In this document: one piece after another, positions 37,609-47,128 of the stretch | Numbering within the stretch: the stretch's first letter is position 1 | How the letters are laid out: each line of letters opens with the position of its first letter | Source: Shinella fusca | Lineage (GTDB): Bacteria; Pseudomonadota; Alphaproteobacteria; Rhizobiales; Rhizobiaceae | DNA length: 64,000 nucleotides | Reading direction: 5' to 3' | Assembly (NCBI RefSeq): GCF_014203155.1 | Contig: NZ_JACHIK010000003.1 | Span: forward strand, 124,001 to 188,000 | Position numbers and translations under genes: made by a program | Notes under the pieces: model-generated | The model's database searches: none | Seen by the model: only the letters and a program-made list of their open reading frames with translations | What the model was told of the DNA's origin: nothing

Positions 37609-38133
37609 TCAGCCCTGCGGCGTCAATGTTACCGAGGTGCCGGTGGCTGCGATGTTGAGGCCGATCTGGCCGCTGACGCTTATCGTCTGCAACTGGATCG
37701 AGCCCGACGTGCCGCCGACGAGGATATTGGTGCCGACGCCGACGCCGACCGTCGCTTCCGCCGTCGCCCCCTGGTAGAGGCCGCCGAGCGAGCCCTGATG
37801 GTAGCCGGCGGTCGGCGCGAACACGGCCCAGACGATGCGGCCCTGCGTCGTGAAGCCGAGGTCCACGCCCATCTTGCGGATCACGCCCGAATAGGTGTCG
37901 CGCTCGCCGTTCGTCGCGCTGAAGACGCAGTCGACGGATTTCGCCGAGCCGAGCACATAGCCGACGCCGCCGCCGACATCGCAGGTCAGCAGTCCGATCT
38001 TCACGCCATCGCGCGCGCCGCGGTCGACATAGACCGGCGCATCCTCGCGGATCACCATGTCGGCCGCGCCAGCGGTCACCGTGAAAGCCTGCGCGAGGGC
38101 GAGGGCGAGAACGGTTCCAAGCTTCTTGTTCAT
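37609..38133 (-). CDS. DUF992 domain-containing exported protein
   Basis: A 174-residue protein with signal peptide ending A-G-A-A-D, then K-I-G-L-L-T-C-D-V-G-G-G-V-G-Y-V-L-G-S, the DUF992 signature. The first two-thirds holds two cysteines (likely disulphide), the rest is a Gly/Thr/Ser-rich beta region. A strong AAGGAG site lies 7 bases before the ATG at 38133. The family is widespread in rhizobia and has no settled role. Confidence 0.85.
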   Translation of the reverse strand: MNKKLGTVLALALAQAFTVTAGAADMVIREDAPVYVDRGARDGVKIGLLTCDVGGGVGYVLGSAKSVDCVFSATNGERDTYSGVIRKMGVDLGFTTQGRIVWAVFAPTAGYHQGSLGGLYQGATAEATVGVGVGTNILVGGTSGSIQLQTISVSGQIGLNIAATGTSVTLTPQG

Positions 38134-38282
38134 CTGTGCACTCCTTCTAGCTGGCACGATAATGGCGAATCCGGCGATTTGGTTCCGGGCCGCCGGTCAT
38201 CTCATGACCAGGATCGTGGCGGAGTAGGGGCATCGGGCCGACCGCCGACAGGAGAGACGGTTCGCCCGTGGGGCGTTGCCGC

Positions 38283-38495
38283 TCAATGCTGGTTGATGGT
38301 CGGCAGGTGGGAGATGACTTCGTCCAGGCTGCGCTCGTCGAGGGGTGCGATATGCTCGTTCCAGAACGCTTCGGCCGCCGGGGTCTCATGCTCCCATTTG
38401 CGCGTGCTGAGCTGGTTATCGTCGATCTTGGCGAGCCGACCGCCGCCGAGGCGGAGATATTGCGCGGCGAGTCTTGCAGCATGTGTCTGCTCCAT
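38283..38495 (-). CDS. Small hypothetical protein (70 aa)
   Basis: 70 residues, soluble, no signal. GGGAGG lies 5 bases before the ATG at 38495, which favours a real gene. Tryptophan-rich helix R-K-W-E-H-E-T-P-A-A-E-A-F-W followed by a short acidic tail. I recognise no family. Position between the DUF992 gene and tRNA-Ser gives no functional hint. Confidence 0.55.
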   Translation of the reverse strand: MEQTHAARLAAQYLRLGGGRLAKIDDNQLSTRKWEHETPAAEAFWNEHIAPLDERSLDEVISHLPTINQH

Positions 38496-38862
38496 GGCGG
38501 CCTCCCGTGGTTGACGGGACGGGAACCGGCATGGCGGCCCGATTGTTCCGGGCGGGAAATCCGGGCAATAAAAAAGGCCGGGGCGAAAACGCACCGACCT
38601 TCCTCATCATCGCCCTTTTCACCCGTGCCAGTACATCCGTGGTCAAAGGCATCGGGCGATGCGGCCATTGCGAGCGGCAGAAAGGTTCCAGCGCTCATCA
38701 GCAAGGCCGATGAGGGGTATATAGGAGGCCATTGTGTTCGAAACAAGGCCCTTGCCGAAGAGATTGGCGAAACCCTGCGTTGACGGCGCGAGCAAAGCTG
38801 GTAAAAGCCGCATTGCCCGAAGGATGGATCGACGGCCCGCGCCGGCCGACATCCCGTCTCCA
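38496..38862. other. Intergenic stretch without a supported gene
   Basis: About 370 bases before tRNA-Ser. Short open frames occur on both strands, but none has a ribosome-binding site and a recognisable product. An A-run followed by a short imperfect hairpin near 38570-38600 could end transcripts going left to right. Nothing else is seen. Confidence 0.5.
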
Positions 38863-38952
38863 GGAAGAGTGGCCGAGCGGTTTAAGGCACCGGTCTTGAA
38901 AACCGGCGTAGGCGAGAGTCTACCGTGGGTTCGAATCCCACCTCTTCCGCCA
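38863..38952 (+). tRNA. tRNA-Ser (anticodon TGA)
   Basis: A 90-base class II tRNA with encoded CCA (38950-38952). Acceptor GGAAGAG pairs with CTCTTCC; anticodon arm CCGGT/ACCGG with TGA in the loop; a long variable arm (GGCGAGAGTCTACC region) and GGTTCGAATCC in the T arm. Reads UCA and related serine codons. Confidence 0.96.
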
Positions 38953-38996
38953 TATCCCGGTCGATTGCGGGCATGGCCGGCAGGCCACGATGAAGC

Positions 38997-39575
38997 CTAG
39001 TTGACCGAGGCGAAGTTGCCGTCCCTGTCGAACCAGCAATTGAAGAAGGATGTCCGGCCGTTTCCGTCCGGATAGTTGCCCTGCACGACATAACCCTTGC
39101 CGCTTCGGAACGCCATGTTCGTGGTGATGCGGTTCGGGCGCACGCCGAACCGGGCGGAGGCCTCGCCCCGGCAGAAGGCGGGCATCATGCCGAGGGCAAC
39201 ACCGCTGGAGCGTCGCCGCGGCTGGGGCTCATCGTAGCCGTCGTCGGAGCCGTTATCCTGCATTTCCGCGGCGCGGCCGCCCTTCACCCGGCAGACCCCG
39301 TTGGCGCCGCCCGGTCCCGTATAGGAGATATCGGGGCTGCCATCCGGATTGACGCTGATGGAGATCGTCAGCTTGCCGATGCGCGCCTCGTAATAGTTGC
39401 GGTTGAAGGTCTTCAGCCGGGCCTGCCTGCCGTTGACGAAGACGGGGCCGCCGGCGTCGGCATGAACGTCCACCCTGCCGGGGCAGGAGGCGTTGAAGAA
39501 CGGAACCTTCGCCTCCGCACCGCAGACCCAGACGGACGTCACCATGGCGGCCGCCAGTGCGCAGCGCTTGATCAT
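38997..39575 (-). CDS. Exported hypothetical protein
   Basis: 192 residues with a signal peptide (about 1-22, ends E-A-K). Six cysteines spread along the mature chain suggest disulphides. There is a beta-type domain (about 28-95), an Arg/Asp-rich linker, and a C-terminal segment ending S-F-F-N-C-W-F-D-R-D-G-N-F, a motif seen at the end of several small rhizobial envelope proteins. No enzyme motif. GGAG-like bases (AAGGAGATG) lie directly before the ATG. Confidence 0.65.
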   Translation of the reverse strand: MIKRCALAAAMVTSVWVCGAEAKVPFFNASCPGRVDVHADAGGPVFVNGRQARLKTFNRNYYEARIGKLTISISVNPDGSPDISYTGPGGANGVCRVKGGRAAEMQDNGSDDGYDEPQPRRRSSGVALGMMPAFCRGEASARFGVRPNRITTNMAFRSGKGYVVQGNYPDGNGRTSFFNCWFDRDGNFASVN

Positions 39576-39716
39576 TTCAACATCTCCTTGATCGGATTCA
39601 TCGGGTTCGGATATTCAAGCGACAGGCTGCATCGGTGGCAACTATTCAGTTTCGACCACTCGCCCGATATCGGTGCATAGTCAAGTTCGTCGGATCATTC
39701 GGGAAGGAGTTTCTTC

Positions 39717-40397
39717 TTGGACTTTATGAAACTGTTGAAGTCGCTCGAAGAGCTCCTGTACGAGCTTGTTTCCTGGTTGATCTTCTATCCCATAACGATG
39801 TGGCGCTCCATATCCCGCCCGCTGGAAATGATGCGGTATGCGGACATGGAATTGTCCGACAGGCTGGAAGACCAGTATGACGACACGCTAAGCCCTCCGC
39901 TTTTCCTCCTCATCACGCTGCTGATCGCGCAGGGCATCTCGACCATGTTCCCCTCGATCTACGATCCATCGAAAACGCCCGTTGCGCTGACCTCGACGCC
40001 TAACCTGCTGATCGGGCGCGGTGTCGTCTTCAGCGTCTTTCCTCTCATGATGGCCGTCTCGCTGTTGCGTCACCGTGCGATTAAGCTGACACGAAATTCG
40101 TTGCGGCCGCCCTTCTTCAGTCAGTGCTACGTGGCCGCGCCATTTGCCCTGATGGTGGGCTTGGCGTTCGACCTCATGCTCATTCCCGGTCGGGGCGAGG
40201 TGCTGGCCGGCCTCGCGGTGCTGCTCTTCGCAATTGTCTGGTATGCGGCGATAGAGGTTCGATGGTTTCGCATTGACCTTCAGGTGACGGCAGCAAGAGC
40301 GATGCTGCTGTTTGCCAAAGCATTCCTCGCTGCGCTTCTGGTCGTGCTGCTGGTCGCCATTGCGGTCGGGTGGGAATTGGCGCATTGGTCGGTGTAG
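39717..40397 (+). CDS. Membrane protein of unknown function
   Basis: 226 residues with about five membrane helices, clustered in 65-85, 100-118, 133-155, 160-185 and 195-222. AAGGAG at 39704-39709 gives a 7-base gap to a TTG at 39717; the ATG at 39726 is the alternative. The topology and the early W-L-I-F-Y-P-I-T-M-W block resemble YIP1-type or permease-like small membrane proteins, but I cannot name a family with certainty. The upstream 140 bases are less GC-rich than neighbours. Confidence 0.65.
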   Translation: MDFMKLLKSLEELLYELVSWLIFYPITMWRSISRPLEMMRYADMELSDRLEDQYDDTLSPPLFLLITLLIAQGISTMFPSIYDPSKTPVALTSTPNLLIGRGVVFSVFPLMMAVSLLRHRAIKLTRNSLRPPFFSQCYVAAPFALMVGLAFDLMLIPGRGEVLAGLAVLLFAIVWYAAIEVRWFRIDLQVTAARAMLLFAKAFLAALLVVLLVAIAVGWELAHWSV

Positions 40398-40479
40398 CCA
40401 CGGCGTGCCGTCGTTGTTAATCGGGGTCTCGCGTGGCCGGTCACGCCGGAGATGCAGCAAGCCGGGGAGGTTCTGACGC

Positions 40480-40869
40480 ATGGGCAAGAGCGAAGCAACG
40501 GGAACGTTCGAGGTAAGGCTGACGCCCGCCGAGAGCGGGGACGGCCCCATCGGTACCCTGTCGATAGACAAGACCTTTCAAGGCGACCTGCAGGGCACCA
40601 GTGTCGGGCAGATGCTCGCGTTCCGCACGCCTGTCGAAGGCTCGGCCGGATATGTCGCGATGGAACGGGTGACGGGCACGCTGGCCGGCCGGCACGGGTC
40701 CTTCACGCTCCAGCATAATGGCCTGATGGACCGGGGCGCGCCATCGCTTGCGGTGGTCGTCGTGCCCGATTCCGGCACGGACGGCCTGTCGGGCCTGACC
40801 GGGACGATGGAGATCATCGTTTCGCCCGGGCGGCACGATTATTGCTTCCATTACGGGCTTCCTGCCTAG
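40480..40869 (+). CDS. DUF3224 domain-containing protein
   Basis: 129-residue soluble protein, all-beta in character. The conserved A-T-G-T-F-E-V start, D-K-T-F-Q-G-D-L-x-G-T-S-V-G-Q-M-L, and the end (D-Y-C-F-H-Y) match DUF3224, a family related to the allene oxide cyclase barrel. Function not known. ATG at 40480. Confidence 0.85.
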   Translation: MGKSEATGTFEVRLTPAESGDGPIGTLSIDKTFQGDLQGTSVGQMLAFRTPVEGSAGYVAMERVTGTLAGRHGSFTLQHNGLMDRGAPSLAVVVVPDSGTDGLSGLTGTMEIIVSPGRHDYCFHYGLPA

Positions 40870-40980
40870 CTGCCGGCACTACAATATTTCCCGACTTGTT
40901 GCTGACGCATTGTGCTCCTACGATCGCGCCTGCACCCGGAAGCAATATCGCCGGCTGGATGCGAACCAGGGGAGGCCGTA

Positions 40981-41196
40981 ATGGACGTGCTTAAAGACCC
41001 CACGCATATCGGCATGTTCGAGCCGCAGGATCTCGATATCCTGCAAGGCGTATTCGCACGATTGTCATCGACCCATACCTTCGGCCTGAACGAGGCCGAT
41101 GCCCGCTCGCTGGCGCGGTCGATCATCACGCTCTATCGTCACGGGGTGCGCGACCCCGACCAGCTCTTCGGTGCCATGCAGGCGCCGACATCGTAG
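40981..41196 (+). CDS. Small conserved hypothetical protein (71 aa)
   Basis: 71 residues, soluble. GGGGAGG precedes the ATG at 40981. Helical: F-E-P-Q-D-L-D-I-L-Q-G-V-F, then A-D-A-R-S-L-A-R-S-I-I-T-L-Y-R-H-G-V. Small rhizobial proteins with this two-helix layout are common, but their role is not known to me. Confidence 0.6.
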   Translation: MDVLKDPTHIGMFEPQDLDILQGVFARLSSTHTFGLNEADARSLARSIITLYRHGVRDPDQLFGAMQAPTS

Positions 41197-41386
41197 CATC
41201 GCGATCCGACGAAAACGCCCGGCGCGCCGTGCAGCGCCCCGGGCGCATTAACCTTGCGGAAACCATAAACCAACGATCCTGACGTCAGGCTTTCCATTCA
41301 TTCGCAATTTTGCCACGTTATTGGCATGATTAACGTACTGTTATTTACTGAGTGGCATTGACGGCCGGCTTGCAGGGGCAAGGCAG

Positions 41387-42427
41387 TTGGCTGGCACCGT
41401 CGGGGACAATAGCGGCGTGGGATACAAGAACTTCGACAAGAATGCGGCCCGGTTCGGCACAGGCCTCCGGTTGTTGGTCATTCCACTGGTCTGCGCGGGC
41501 CTTGCGGCCTGCGCGACGACGGGCCATGCTCCCAAGAAGAAAGCCCGCAGCAAGGAGTTCTTCTCCGAATCCGAATATGGCGTGAAGGCGAGCCCGCGCG
41601 TCGTCGAGGACGGCCAGGCCGTGCCGAAGGGCGGCGGGCGCTACCAGGTGGGCAAGGCCTATCAGGTGCGCGGCAAGTGGTATCAGCCGAAGGAAGAGCC
41701 CGGCTACAACAAGACCGGCCTTGCCTCGTGGTACGGTTCCGCCTTCCACGGGCGGCGCACGGCGAACGGCGAGGTCTACGACCTCTACCATCTTTCCGCC
41801 GCGCATCCGACCTTCCCGCTGCCGAGCTATGCGCGCGTCACCAACCTTGAAAACGGCACTTCGGTCATCGTGCGCGTCAACGACCGCGGCCCGTTCCACG
41901 AGAACCGGCTGATCGACGTTTCCTCCAAGACCGCCGACCTCCTCGACATGAAGCGCACCGGCACGGCCAAGGTGCGCGTGCAGTATGTCGGCAAGGCGCC
42001 GCTCGAAGGCAACGACATGCCTTACCTGATGGCCTCCTACATTCCGAAGGGCTCGCGTATCCCCGCGGTCGATCCGGGCGGGCAGATCGCGACCGGCGTC
42101 ATGGTCGCCTCCGCCGATCACAGCGTCATGCCGGCGCAGGAGGAGAACGTGCTGCGGGTGCCCGAGGAAAGCGCCATGACCGCGCTTGCCAAGACCGCTC
42201 CGGCAAGCGAAGCCTTCCAGGCGATCGACGAGCAGTTCGTGCTGCTACCGGAGATCGGCCCGCTACCGCTGGAACGGCCGAATTTCATCCCGCAGCTTCC
42301 TTCCGAAAGCTACGCGGCCGCCTATGCGGACGAGCGCGTGCGCGATGCCGCCGGCGCCTTCGACGCCATCCTGACCATCGACGGCACGCTGACGCCGCTT
42401 TCCGAACTTGCCGCGAACGCGGGCTGA
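41387..42427 (+). CDS. rlpA: RlpA-like septal ring lytic transglycosylase, lipoprotein
   Basis: A 346-residue outer-membrane lipoprotein that cuts peptidoglycan glycan strands lacking stem peptides, at the division site. Lipoprotein signal with A-G-L-A-A-C at about 37-42. The double-psi barrel holds G-L-A-S-W-Y-G-S-A-F-H-G-R-R-T-A-N-G-E and V-R-V-N-D-R-G-P-F, the RlpA active-site blocks with the catalytic Asp. A SPOR domain is not visible at the C-terminus, which is instead an unrelated 80-residue tail. Start: TTG at 41387 is used; a GTG at 41417 is possible. It is followed by the D,D-carboxypeptidase-like gene after 70 bases, a common wall-remodelling pair. Confidence 0.88.
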   Translation: MAGTVGDNSGVGYKNFDKNAARFGTGLRLLVIPLVCAGLAACATTGHAPKKKARSKEFFSESEYGVKASPRVVEDGQAVPKGGGRYQVGKAYQVRGKWYQPKEEPGYNKTGLASWYGSAFHGRRTANGEVYDLYHLSAAHPTFPLPSYARVTNLENGTSVIVRVNDRGPFHENRLIDVSSKTADLLDMKRTGTAKVRVQYVGKAPLEGNDMPYLMASYIPKGSRIPAVDPGGQIATGVMVASADHSVMPAQEENVLRVPEESAMTALAKTAPASEAFQAIDEQFVLLPEIGPLPLERPNFIPQLPSESYAAAYADERVRDAAGAFDAILTIDGTLTPLSELAANAG

Positions 42428-42497
42428 CGGCCCGCGCCCCGCAAAGCCGTTTGCGCAACGCCCGCCGCTGTGGGAGTGTGGCGCAGCCGGAGTCGCC

Positions 42498-43664
42498 ATG
42501 CATCGTCACCTCTTCGCCTTCCTTGTCGCTTTCCTCTCCCTCCTGACCCTCGCGCACGCCCAGTCGGCAAGCTCCCAGCCGGCGGGCTTCGACGTGAAGG
42601 CGAAGCAGGTCTACATGATCGAAGCGGAGACGGGCACGGTGCTCTTCGCCCGCGCCGAGGACGAGGTGGTGCCCGCCGCCTCGCTCGCCAAGCTGATGAC
42701 CGTGGCGACGGTCTTCAAGGCGCTCAAGGACGGCACGATCACGCTCGACACGTCATATCCCGTCAGCGAGCATGCCTGGCGCACCGGCGGCGCGCCCTCG
42801 CGCACCGCTACCATGTTCGCCGCGCTGAAATCCAGCCCGCGCGTCGAGGACCTGATCCGCGGCGTCACGGTGCAATATGCCAACGATGCCTGCATCGTCC
42901 TCGCAGAAGGCATTGCCGGCTCGGAGACCGCCTTCGCGGCCCGCATGACGGAAGAGGCGAGGGCGCTCGGGCTGGAGAAATCCACCTTCGTCAACGCCAC
43001 CGGCCTGCCCGATCCCGGCAATGTCGTGACGATGCGCGAGATGGTGGAGCTCGCCCGCCATGTCGAGACGGCCTATCCGGACCGGATGGGCTATTATCTC
43101 GAACCGGAATTCGAGTGGAACAGGATCAGGCAGCGCAACCGTAATCCGCTGCTGGCGCTGAACCTCGGCGTAGTAGGCTTCGTCACCGGCTTTTCGGAGG
43201 AGGGCGGCTATTCCATCGTCGCGGCGGTGGAGCGCGACGGCAAGCACCTGCTCCTCGCCATGGGCGGCATGGAGAGCGACAAGGTGCGCATCGAGGAGAC
43301 GCGGCGCATCATCGAATGGGCGCTCTCCTCTTTCGAGCGGCGCACGCTCTTCAAGGAGGGCGAGACCATCGCCGATGCGAGCGTCTATGGGGGCGACGCC
43401 TCCCGTGTGCCGCTGGTGGCCGGCGACAAGGTCGATGTCTTCCTGCCGAAGGACAACGCGCCGCGCCTCACCGCCCGCGTCGTCTATATCTGGCCGGTAC
43501 GTGCGCCGGTAAAGCCCGACCAGACGATCGGCACGCTGAGGATATCGAACGACAAGCAGGTCCTGCGGGAGGTGCCGGTGAAGACGGCCGGGACCGTCGG
43601 CGTCGGCACATTGCGCTCGCGCGCCCTCGATGCGCTGATCGAGCTGTTCTTCTTCTGGATTTGA
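42498..43664 (+). CDS. D-alanyl-D-alanine carboxypeptidase family protein with changed SxN and KTG motifs
   Basis: 388 residues; signal peptide ends A-H-A-Q. Peptidase S11 layout: S-L-A-K contains the nucleophile Ser and Lys. The usual S-x-N is Y-A-N here (V-Q-Y-A-N-D-A-C-I) and the usual K-T-G is V-T-G (G-F-V-T-G-F-S-E-E-G-G-Y). The C-terminal beta domain (about 300-388) is present. These two changes may reduce or remove carboxypeptidase activity, or it may be a natural variant branch; see findings. GGAG lies 5-8 bases before the ATG at 42498. Confidence 0.85.
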   Translation: MHRHLFAFLVAFLSLLTLAHAQSASSQPAGFDVKAKQVYMIEAETGTVLFARAEDEVVPAASLAKLMTVATVFKALKDGTITLDTSYPVSEHAWRTGGAPSRTATMFAALKSSPRVEDLIRGVTVQYANDACIVLAEGIAGSETAFAARMTEEARALGLEKSTFVNATGLPDPGNVVTMREMVELARHVETAYPDRMGYYLEPEFEWNRIRQRNRNPLLALNLGVVGFVTGFSEEGGYSIVAAVERDGKHLLLAMGGMESDKVRIEETRRIIEWALSSFERRTLFKEGETIADASVYGGDASRVPLVAGDKVDVFLPKDNAPRLTARVVYIWPVRAPVKPDQTIGTLRISNDKQVLREVPVKTAGTVGVGTLRSRALDALIELFFFWI

Positions 43665-43783
43665 AAGGGATGAGCCGGCCGAAAAGCGTTTCGCCGGCCG
43701 GAAACATGGGTTAGTAGTGGTCCGACTCGTCCCGGCCCCGCCGGGTATCGCCGCCGCGGCGGCCACGGAAACGGAAGCAGGAT

Positions 43784-44467
43784 TTGTCGGCCGCACCCGG
43801 TTTGTTTGTCACGTTCGAAGGCGGCGAGGGCGCCGGGAAGTCGACGCAGATCCGGCTTCTGGCAGCGGCGCTGCGCGAACGCGGCCTGACCGTGCTGATG
43901 ACGCGCGAGCCCGGCGGCTCGAAGGGCGCCGAAGCCGTGCGCCATGTGCTGCTCTCGGGCGCGGCGGAGGCTTACGGCATCCGCATGGAAGCGATCCTCT
44001 TTGCCGCCGCGCGCAGCGACCATGTCGAGCAGGTGATCCGCCCCGCGCTTTCCAAAGGCACCGTAGTGCTCTGCGACCGCTTCATGGATTCCTCCCGCGT
44101 CTATCAGGGCATCACCGGCAATCTGGAGCAGTCCTTCATCGAGGCGCTGGAGCGCGTGGCGGTCAACGGCGTCGTGCCGGATTGCACGATCATCTTCGAC
44201 CTGCCGGCCGCCGTCGGGCTCGAGCGCGCCCGCAAGCGTAGCGCAGGTCCTGACGAGCAGCCGGACCGTTTCGAGAAGGAAGAGCTGCAGACACACGAGA
44301 AGCGCCGCGAAGCCTTCCTCGACATTGCCGAGCGCGAGCCGCTGCGCTGCCGCGTCGTCGATGCGACGAAGGCGCAGGAGGCCATCGCCGCCGAGGTGCT
44401 CGCGATTATCGAGCCGCTGCTGCCGATCAAGGCGCATGGCCGTTCGGATGCGGAGCATATCTCGTGA
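43784..44467 (+). CDS. tmk: Thymidylate kinase
   Basis: 227 residues; phosphorylates dTMP to dTDP. P-loop [11 protein letters not shown], the D-R-F-M-D-S-S block (DRX motif), and a LID region with arginines. Start TTG at 43784 lies after an AGGA site; no earlier ATG is in frame. The next gene, holB, starts inside its stop (GTGA), so they are translationally coupled. Confidence 0.94.
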   Translation: MSAAPGLFVTFEGGEGAGKSTQIRLLAAALRERGLTVLMTREPGGSKGAEAVRHVLLSGAAEAYGIRMEAILFAAARSDHVEQVIRPALSKGTVVLCDRFMDSSRVYQGITGNLEQSFIEALERVAVNGVVPDCTIIFDLPAAVGLERARKRSAGPDEQPDRFEKEELQTHEKRREAFLDIAEREPLRCRVVDATKAQEAIAAEVLAIIEPLLPIKAHGRSDAEHIS

Positions 44468-45495
44468 GCGAGGAGCGTCCTGGCATCCTCGACGGCGCGG
44501 TCCATCCCGCCGAGCAGACAAAGCTCTTCGGCCATGGCGCGGCCGAGGATTTCCTGGCGCGCTCCTACCGCTCCGGCAAGGGCCATCACGCCATCCTCAT
44601 CGAAGGGCCGGAGGGCATCGGCAAGGCGACGCTCGCCTTCCGCTTCGCCAATCATGTGCTGCACCATCCCGAGCCGGCGGAGGCTCCCGGGACGATCGCC
44701 GATCCATCGCCGGCTTCGCCCATCACCCGCCAGCTTGCCTCCGGCGCCTCGCACAGCCTTCTGCACCTGACGCGGCCCTTCGACGAGAAGACCGGCAAGG
44801 CGAAATCGGCGATCACCGTGGACGAGGTGCGCAAGGCCGGAAAGTTCCTCTCGCAGACTTCCGGTACGGGCAACTGGCGCATCGTCATCATCGACCCGGC
44901 GGACGACCTCAACCGCAACGCCGCCAACGCCATCCTAAAGATTCTCGAGGAGCCGCCGAAGCGCTCGCTCTTCCTCGTCCTGACCCATGCGCCGGGAAAA
45001 CTGCTGCCGACCATCCGCTCGCGCTGCCTGCCGCTGCCGCTCTCGCCGCTGTCGGAGACGGACCTTGCCGCCGCGCTGGAGAGCCTCGGCGCCGCACCGT
45101 CCGGCGCACGGGCAGGGGAGGTGCTTTCGGCCGCCCGCGGCAGCGTCTCCGAGGCGCTGAAGCTGGTGAATTACGGCGGCTTCGATATCGTGGAGGCCTT
45201 CCGCGCCATCGTCTCCGGGCCGGCCGAGCCGCCGCGCCGCGACGTGCACAAGCTCGCCGACGTGCTTTCGGCGCGCGACAGCGACACGGTCTTCTCCTTC
45301 TTCTGCCAGCACGCCGGCGACTTCATGACGGACGCGGCCCGTGCCGCCGCCCTTGCAGGCGACATCGCCCGCGCCGACCGCCTGGCGCACCTCTCCTTTC
45401 AGCTCGGCGAGCGCATCGCCATCGCCCAGGGCTACAACCTCGACCGCAAGCAGACGATCATCAGCGTCCTCGACGATATCCGCGCTACGCTTTAG
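44464..45495 (+). CDS. holB: DNA polymerase III delta-prime subunit
   Basis: 343 residues; the delta-prime protein of the clamp loader. N-terminal AAA+ fold with [10 protein letters not shown], a divergent P-loop as expected for delta-prime, then the sensor region (S-R-C-L-P-L-P-L). The C-terminal helical collar completes the length. GTG at 44464 overlaps tmk by 4 bases. tmk-holB-metG-tatD-MBL is a conserved alphaproteobacterial run. Confidence 0.92.
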   Translation: MSEERPGILDGAVHPAEQTKLFGHGAAEDFLARSYRSGKGHHAILIEGPEGIGKATLAFRFANHVLHHPEPAEAPGTIADPSPASPITRQLASGASHSLLHLTRPFDEKTGKAKSAITVDEVRKAGKFLSQTSGTGNWRIVIIDPADDLNRNAANAILKILEEPPKRSLFLVLTHAPGKLLPTIRSRCLPLPLSPLSETDLAAALESLGAAPSGARAGEVLSAARGSVSEALKLVNYGGFDIVEAFRAIVSGPAEPPRRDVHKLADVLSARDSDTVFSFFCQHAGDFMTDAARAAALAGDIARADRLAHLSFQLGERIAIAQGYNLDRKQTIISVLDDIRATL

Positions 45496-45573
45496 TCAAC
45501 TTGCTGTTTCCCTTGCCGTCCGCATGGTCTAATACCTTGCGGCATTGCACAACCGAAGACAGAACGCACCCCG

Positions 45574-47124
45574 ATGACCGACACGTCCCGCTTCTACATC
45601 ACGACCGCCATTTCCTATCCGAACGGCAAGCCGCATATCGGCCATGCCTACGAACTGATCGCAACGGATGCCATGGCGCGCTACCAGCGGCTCGACGGGC
45701 GCGACGTGTTCTTCCTGACCGGCACGGACGAGCACGGCCAGAAGATGCAGCAGACCGCGAAGAAGGAAGGCATTTCCCCGCGCGAACTCGCGGACAGGAA
45801 TTCGGCCGAATTCAAGCAGATGGCCGTTCTTCTTAATGCATCGAACGATGATTTCATCCGCACGACCGAGGAGCGCCACTACGAGGCCTGCGCCGAGATC
45901 TGGCGCCGCATGGCCGCCAATGGCGACATCTACAAGGACAGCTATGCCGGCTGGTATTCGGTGCGCGACGAGGCCTATTACCAGGAAGGCGAGACGGAAA
46001 AGCGCGACGACGGCGTGCGCTACGGCCCGCAGGGCACGCCCGTCGAATGGGTGGAGGAGGAAAGCTACTTCTTCCGCCTTTCCGCCTACCAGGAAAAGCT
46101 GCTGAAGCACTACGAGGAGAACCCGGACTTCATCGGTCCGGCCGAGCGTCGCAACGAGGTGATCTCCTTCGTCAAGTCGGGCCTCAAGGACCTTTCGGTC
46201 TCGCGCACGACTTTCGACTGGGGCATTCCGGTTCCCGGCGATCCGGCGCATGTCATGTATGTCTGGGTCGACGCGCTCACCAACTACATCACCGCGACCG
46301 GCTATCTCACCGATCCCGAAGGCCCGCGCGCAAAATACTGGCCGGCGAACATCCATATCATCGGCAAGGACATCATCCGCTTCCACGCCGTCTACTGGCC
46401 AGCCTTCCTGATGTCGGCGGGCCTTCCGCTGCCGGAACGCGTCTTCGCCCACGGCTTCCTGCTCAACAAGGGCGAGAAGATGTCGAAGTCGCTCGGCAAC
46501 GTGGTCGACCCGGTCAACCTCGTCAATCATTTCGGCCTCGACCCGATCCGCTACTTCTTCCTGCGCGAGGTCTCCTTCGGCCAGGACGGCAGCTACAGCG
46601 AGGAGGGGATCGCCACGCGCATCAACTCCGACCTTGCCAACGGCATCGGCAACCTTGCCAGCCGCTCGCTGTCGATGATCGTCAAGAACTGTGACGGCAA
46701 GGTGCCGGACTGCGGCGAGCTGACGGATGCCGACCGCGCCATGCTCGCCTCCGTCGACGCGCTGCACGCCATCACCCGCGAGGAGATGGGCCGGCAGCAG
46801 ATCCACAAGGCGCTGGCGGCGATCATCGCCGTCGTCTCGGAGGCCGACCGCTATTTCGCCGGCGAGGCGCCCTGGGCGCTGAAGAAGACCGATCCCGTCC
46901 GCATGGGCACCGTGCTCTATGTGACGGCGGAAGTCGTGCGCCAGATCGCGATCCTCCTCCAGCCCTTCATGCCGAAATCCGGCCGCAAGCTGCTCGATCT
47001 CGTCGCCGCGCCCGTCGAAAAGCGCGACTTCTCGGCGCTGGGCGAGGCGGGCCGCCTCGTCAGCGGCACGCCGCTGGAAGCGCCGACGCCGGTCTTCCCG
47101 CGCTACGTCGCCCCCGAAGCGTGA
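45574..47124 (+). CDS. metG: Methionyl-tRNA synthetase
   Basis: 516 residues. Class I signature [12 protein letters not shown] and K-M-S-K-S-L-G-N are intact. The insert lacks the four cysteines of zinc-binding relatives. No C-terminal dimerisation extension, so this is the short form. ATG at 45574 begins [10 protein letters not shown]. It is followed after 4 bases by a TatD-type gene. Confidence 0.97.
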   Translation: MTDTSRFYITTAISYPNGKPHIGHAYELIATDAMARYQRLDGRDVFFLTGTDEHGQKMQQTAKKEGISPRELADRNSAEFKQMAVLLNASNDDFIRTTEERHYEACAEIWRRMAANGDIYKDSYAGWYSVRDEAYYQEGETEKRDDGVRYGPQGTPVEWVEEESYFFRLSAYQEKLLKHYEENPDFIGPAERRNEVISFVKSGLKDLSVSRTTFDWGIPVPGDPAHVMYVWVDALTNYITATGYLTDPEGPRAKYWPANIHIIGKDIIRFHAVYWPAFLMSAGLPLPERVFAHGFLLNKGEKMSKSLGNVVDPVNLVNHFGLDPIRYFFLREVSFGQDGSYSEEGIATRINSDLANGIGNLASRSLSMIVKNCDGKVPDCGELTDADRAMLASVDALHAITREEMGRQQIHKALAAIIAVVSEADRYFAGEAPWALKKTDPVRMGTVLYVTAEVVRQIAILLQPFMPKSGRKLLDLVAAPVEKRDFSALGEAGRLVSGTPLEAPTPVFPRYVAPEA

Positions 47125-47128
47125 TGCC

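Noticed and set aside
38268-38783. A 171-codon plus-strand open frame overlapping the 70-aa gene
   Set aside because: No ribosome-binding site or recognisable domain; the minus-strand 70-aa gene has a good one. The frame ends inside the region leading to tRNA-Ser.
39576-39716. Possible attachment site for an integrated element beside tRNA-Ser
   Set aside because: No integrase gene and no direct repeat of the tRNA 3' end were found in the neighbourhood.
41197-41386. Possible CtrA binding sites (TTAACC-like words) before rlpA
   Set aside because: TTAA words occur but not with the TTAA-N7-TTAA spacing; too weak to call.
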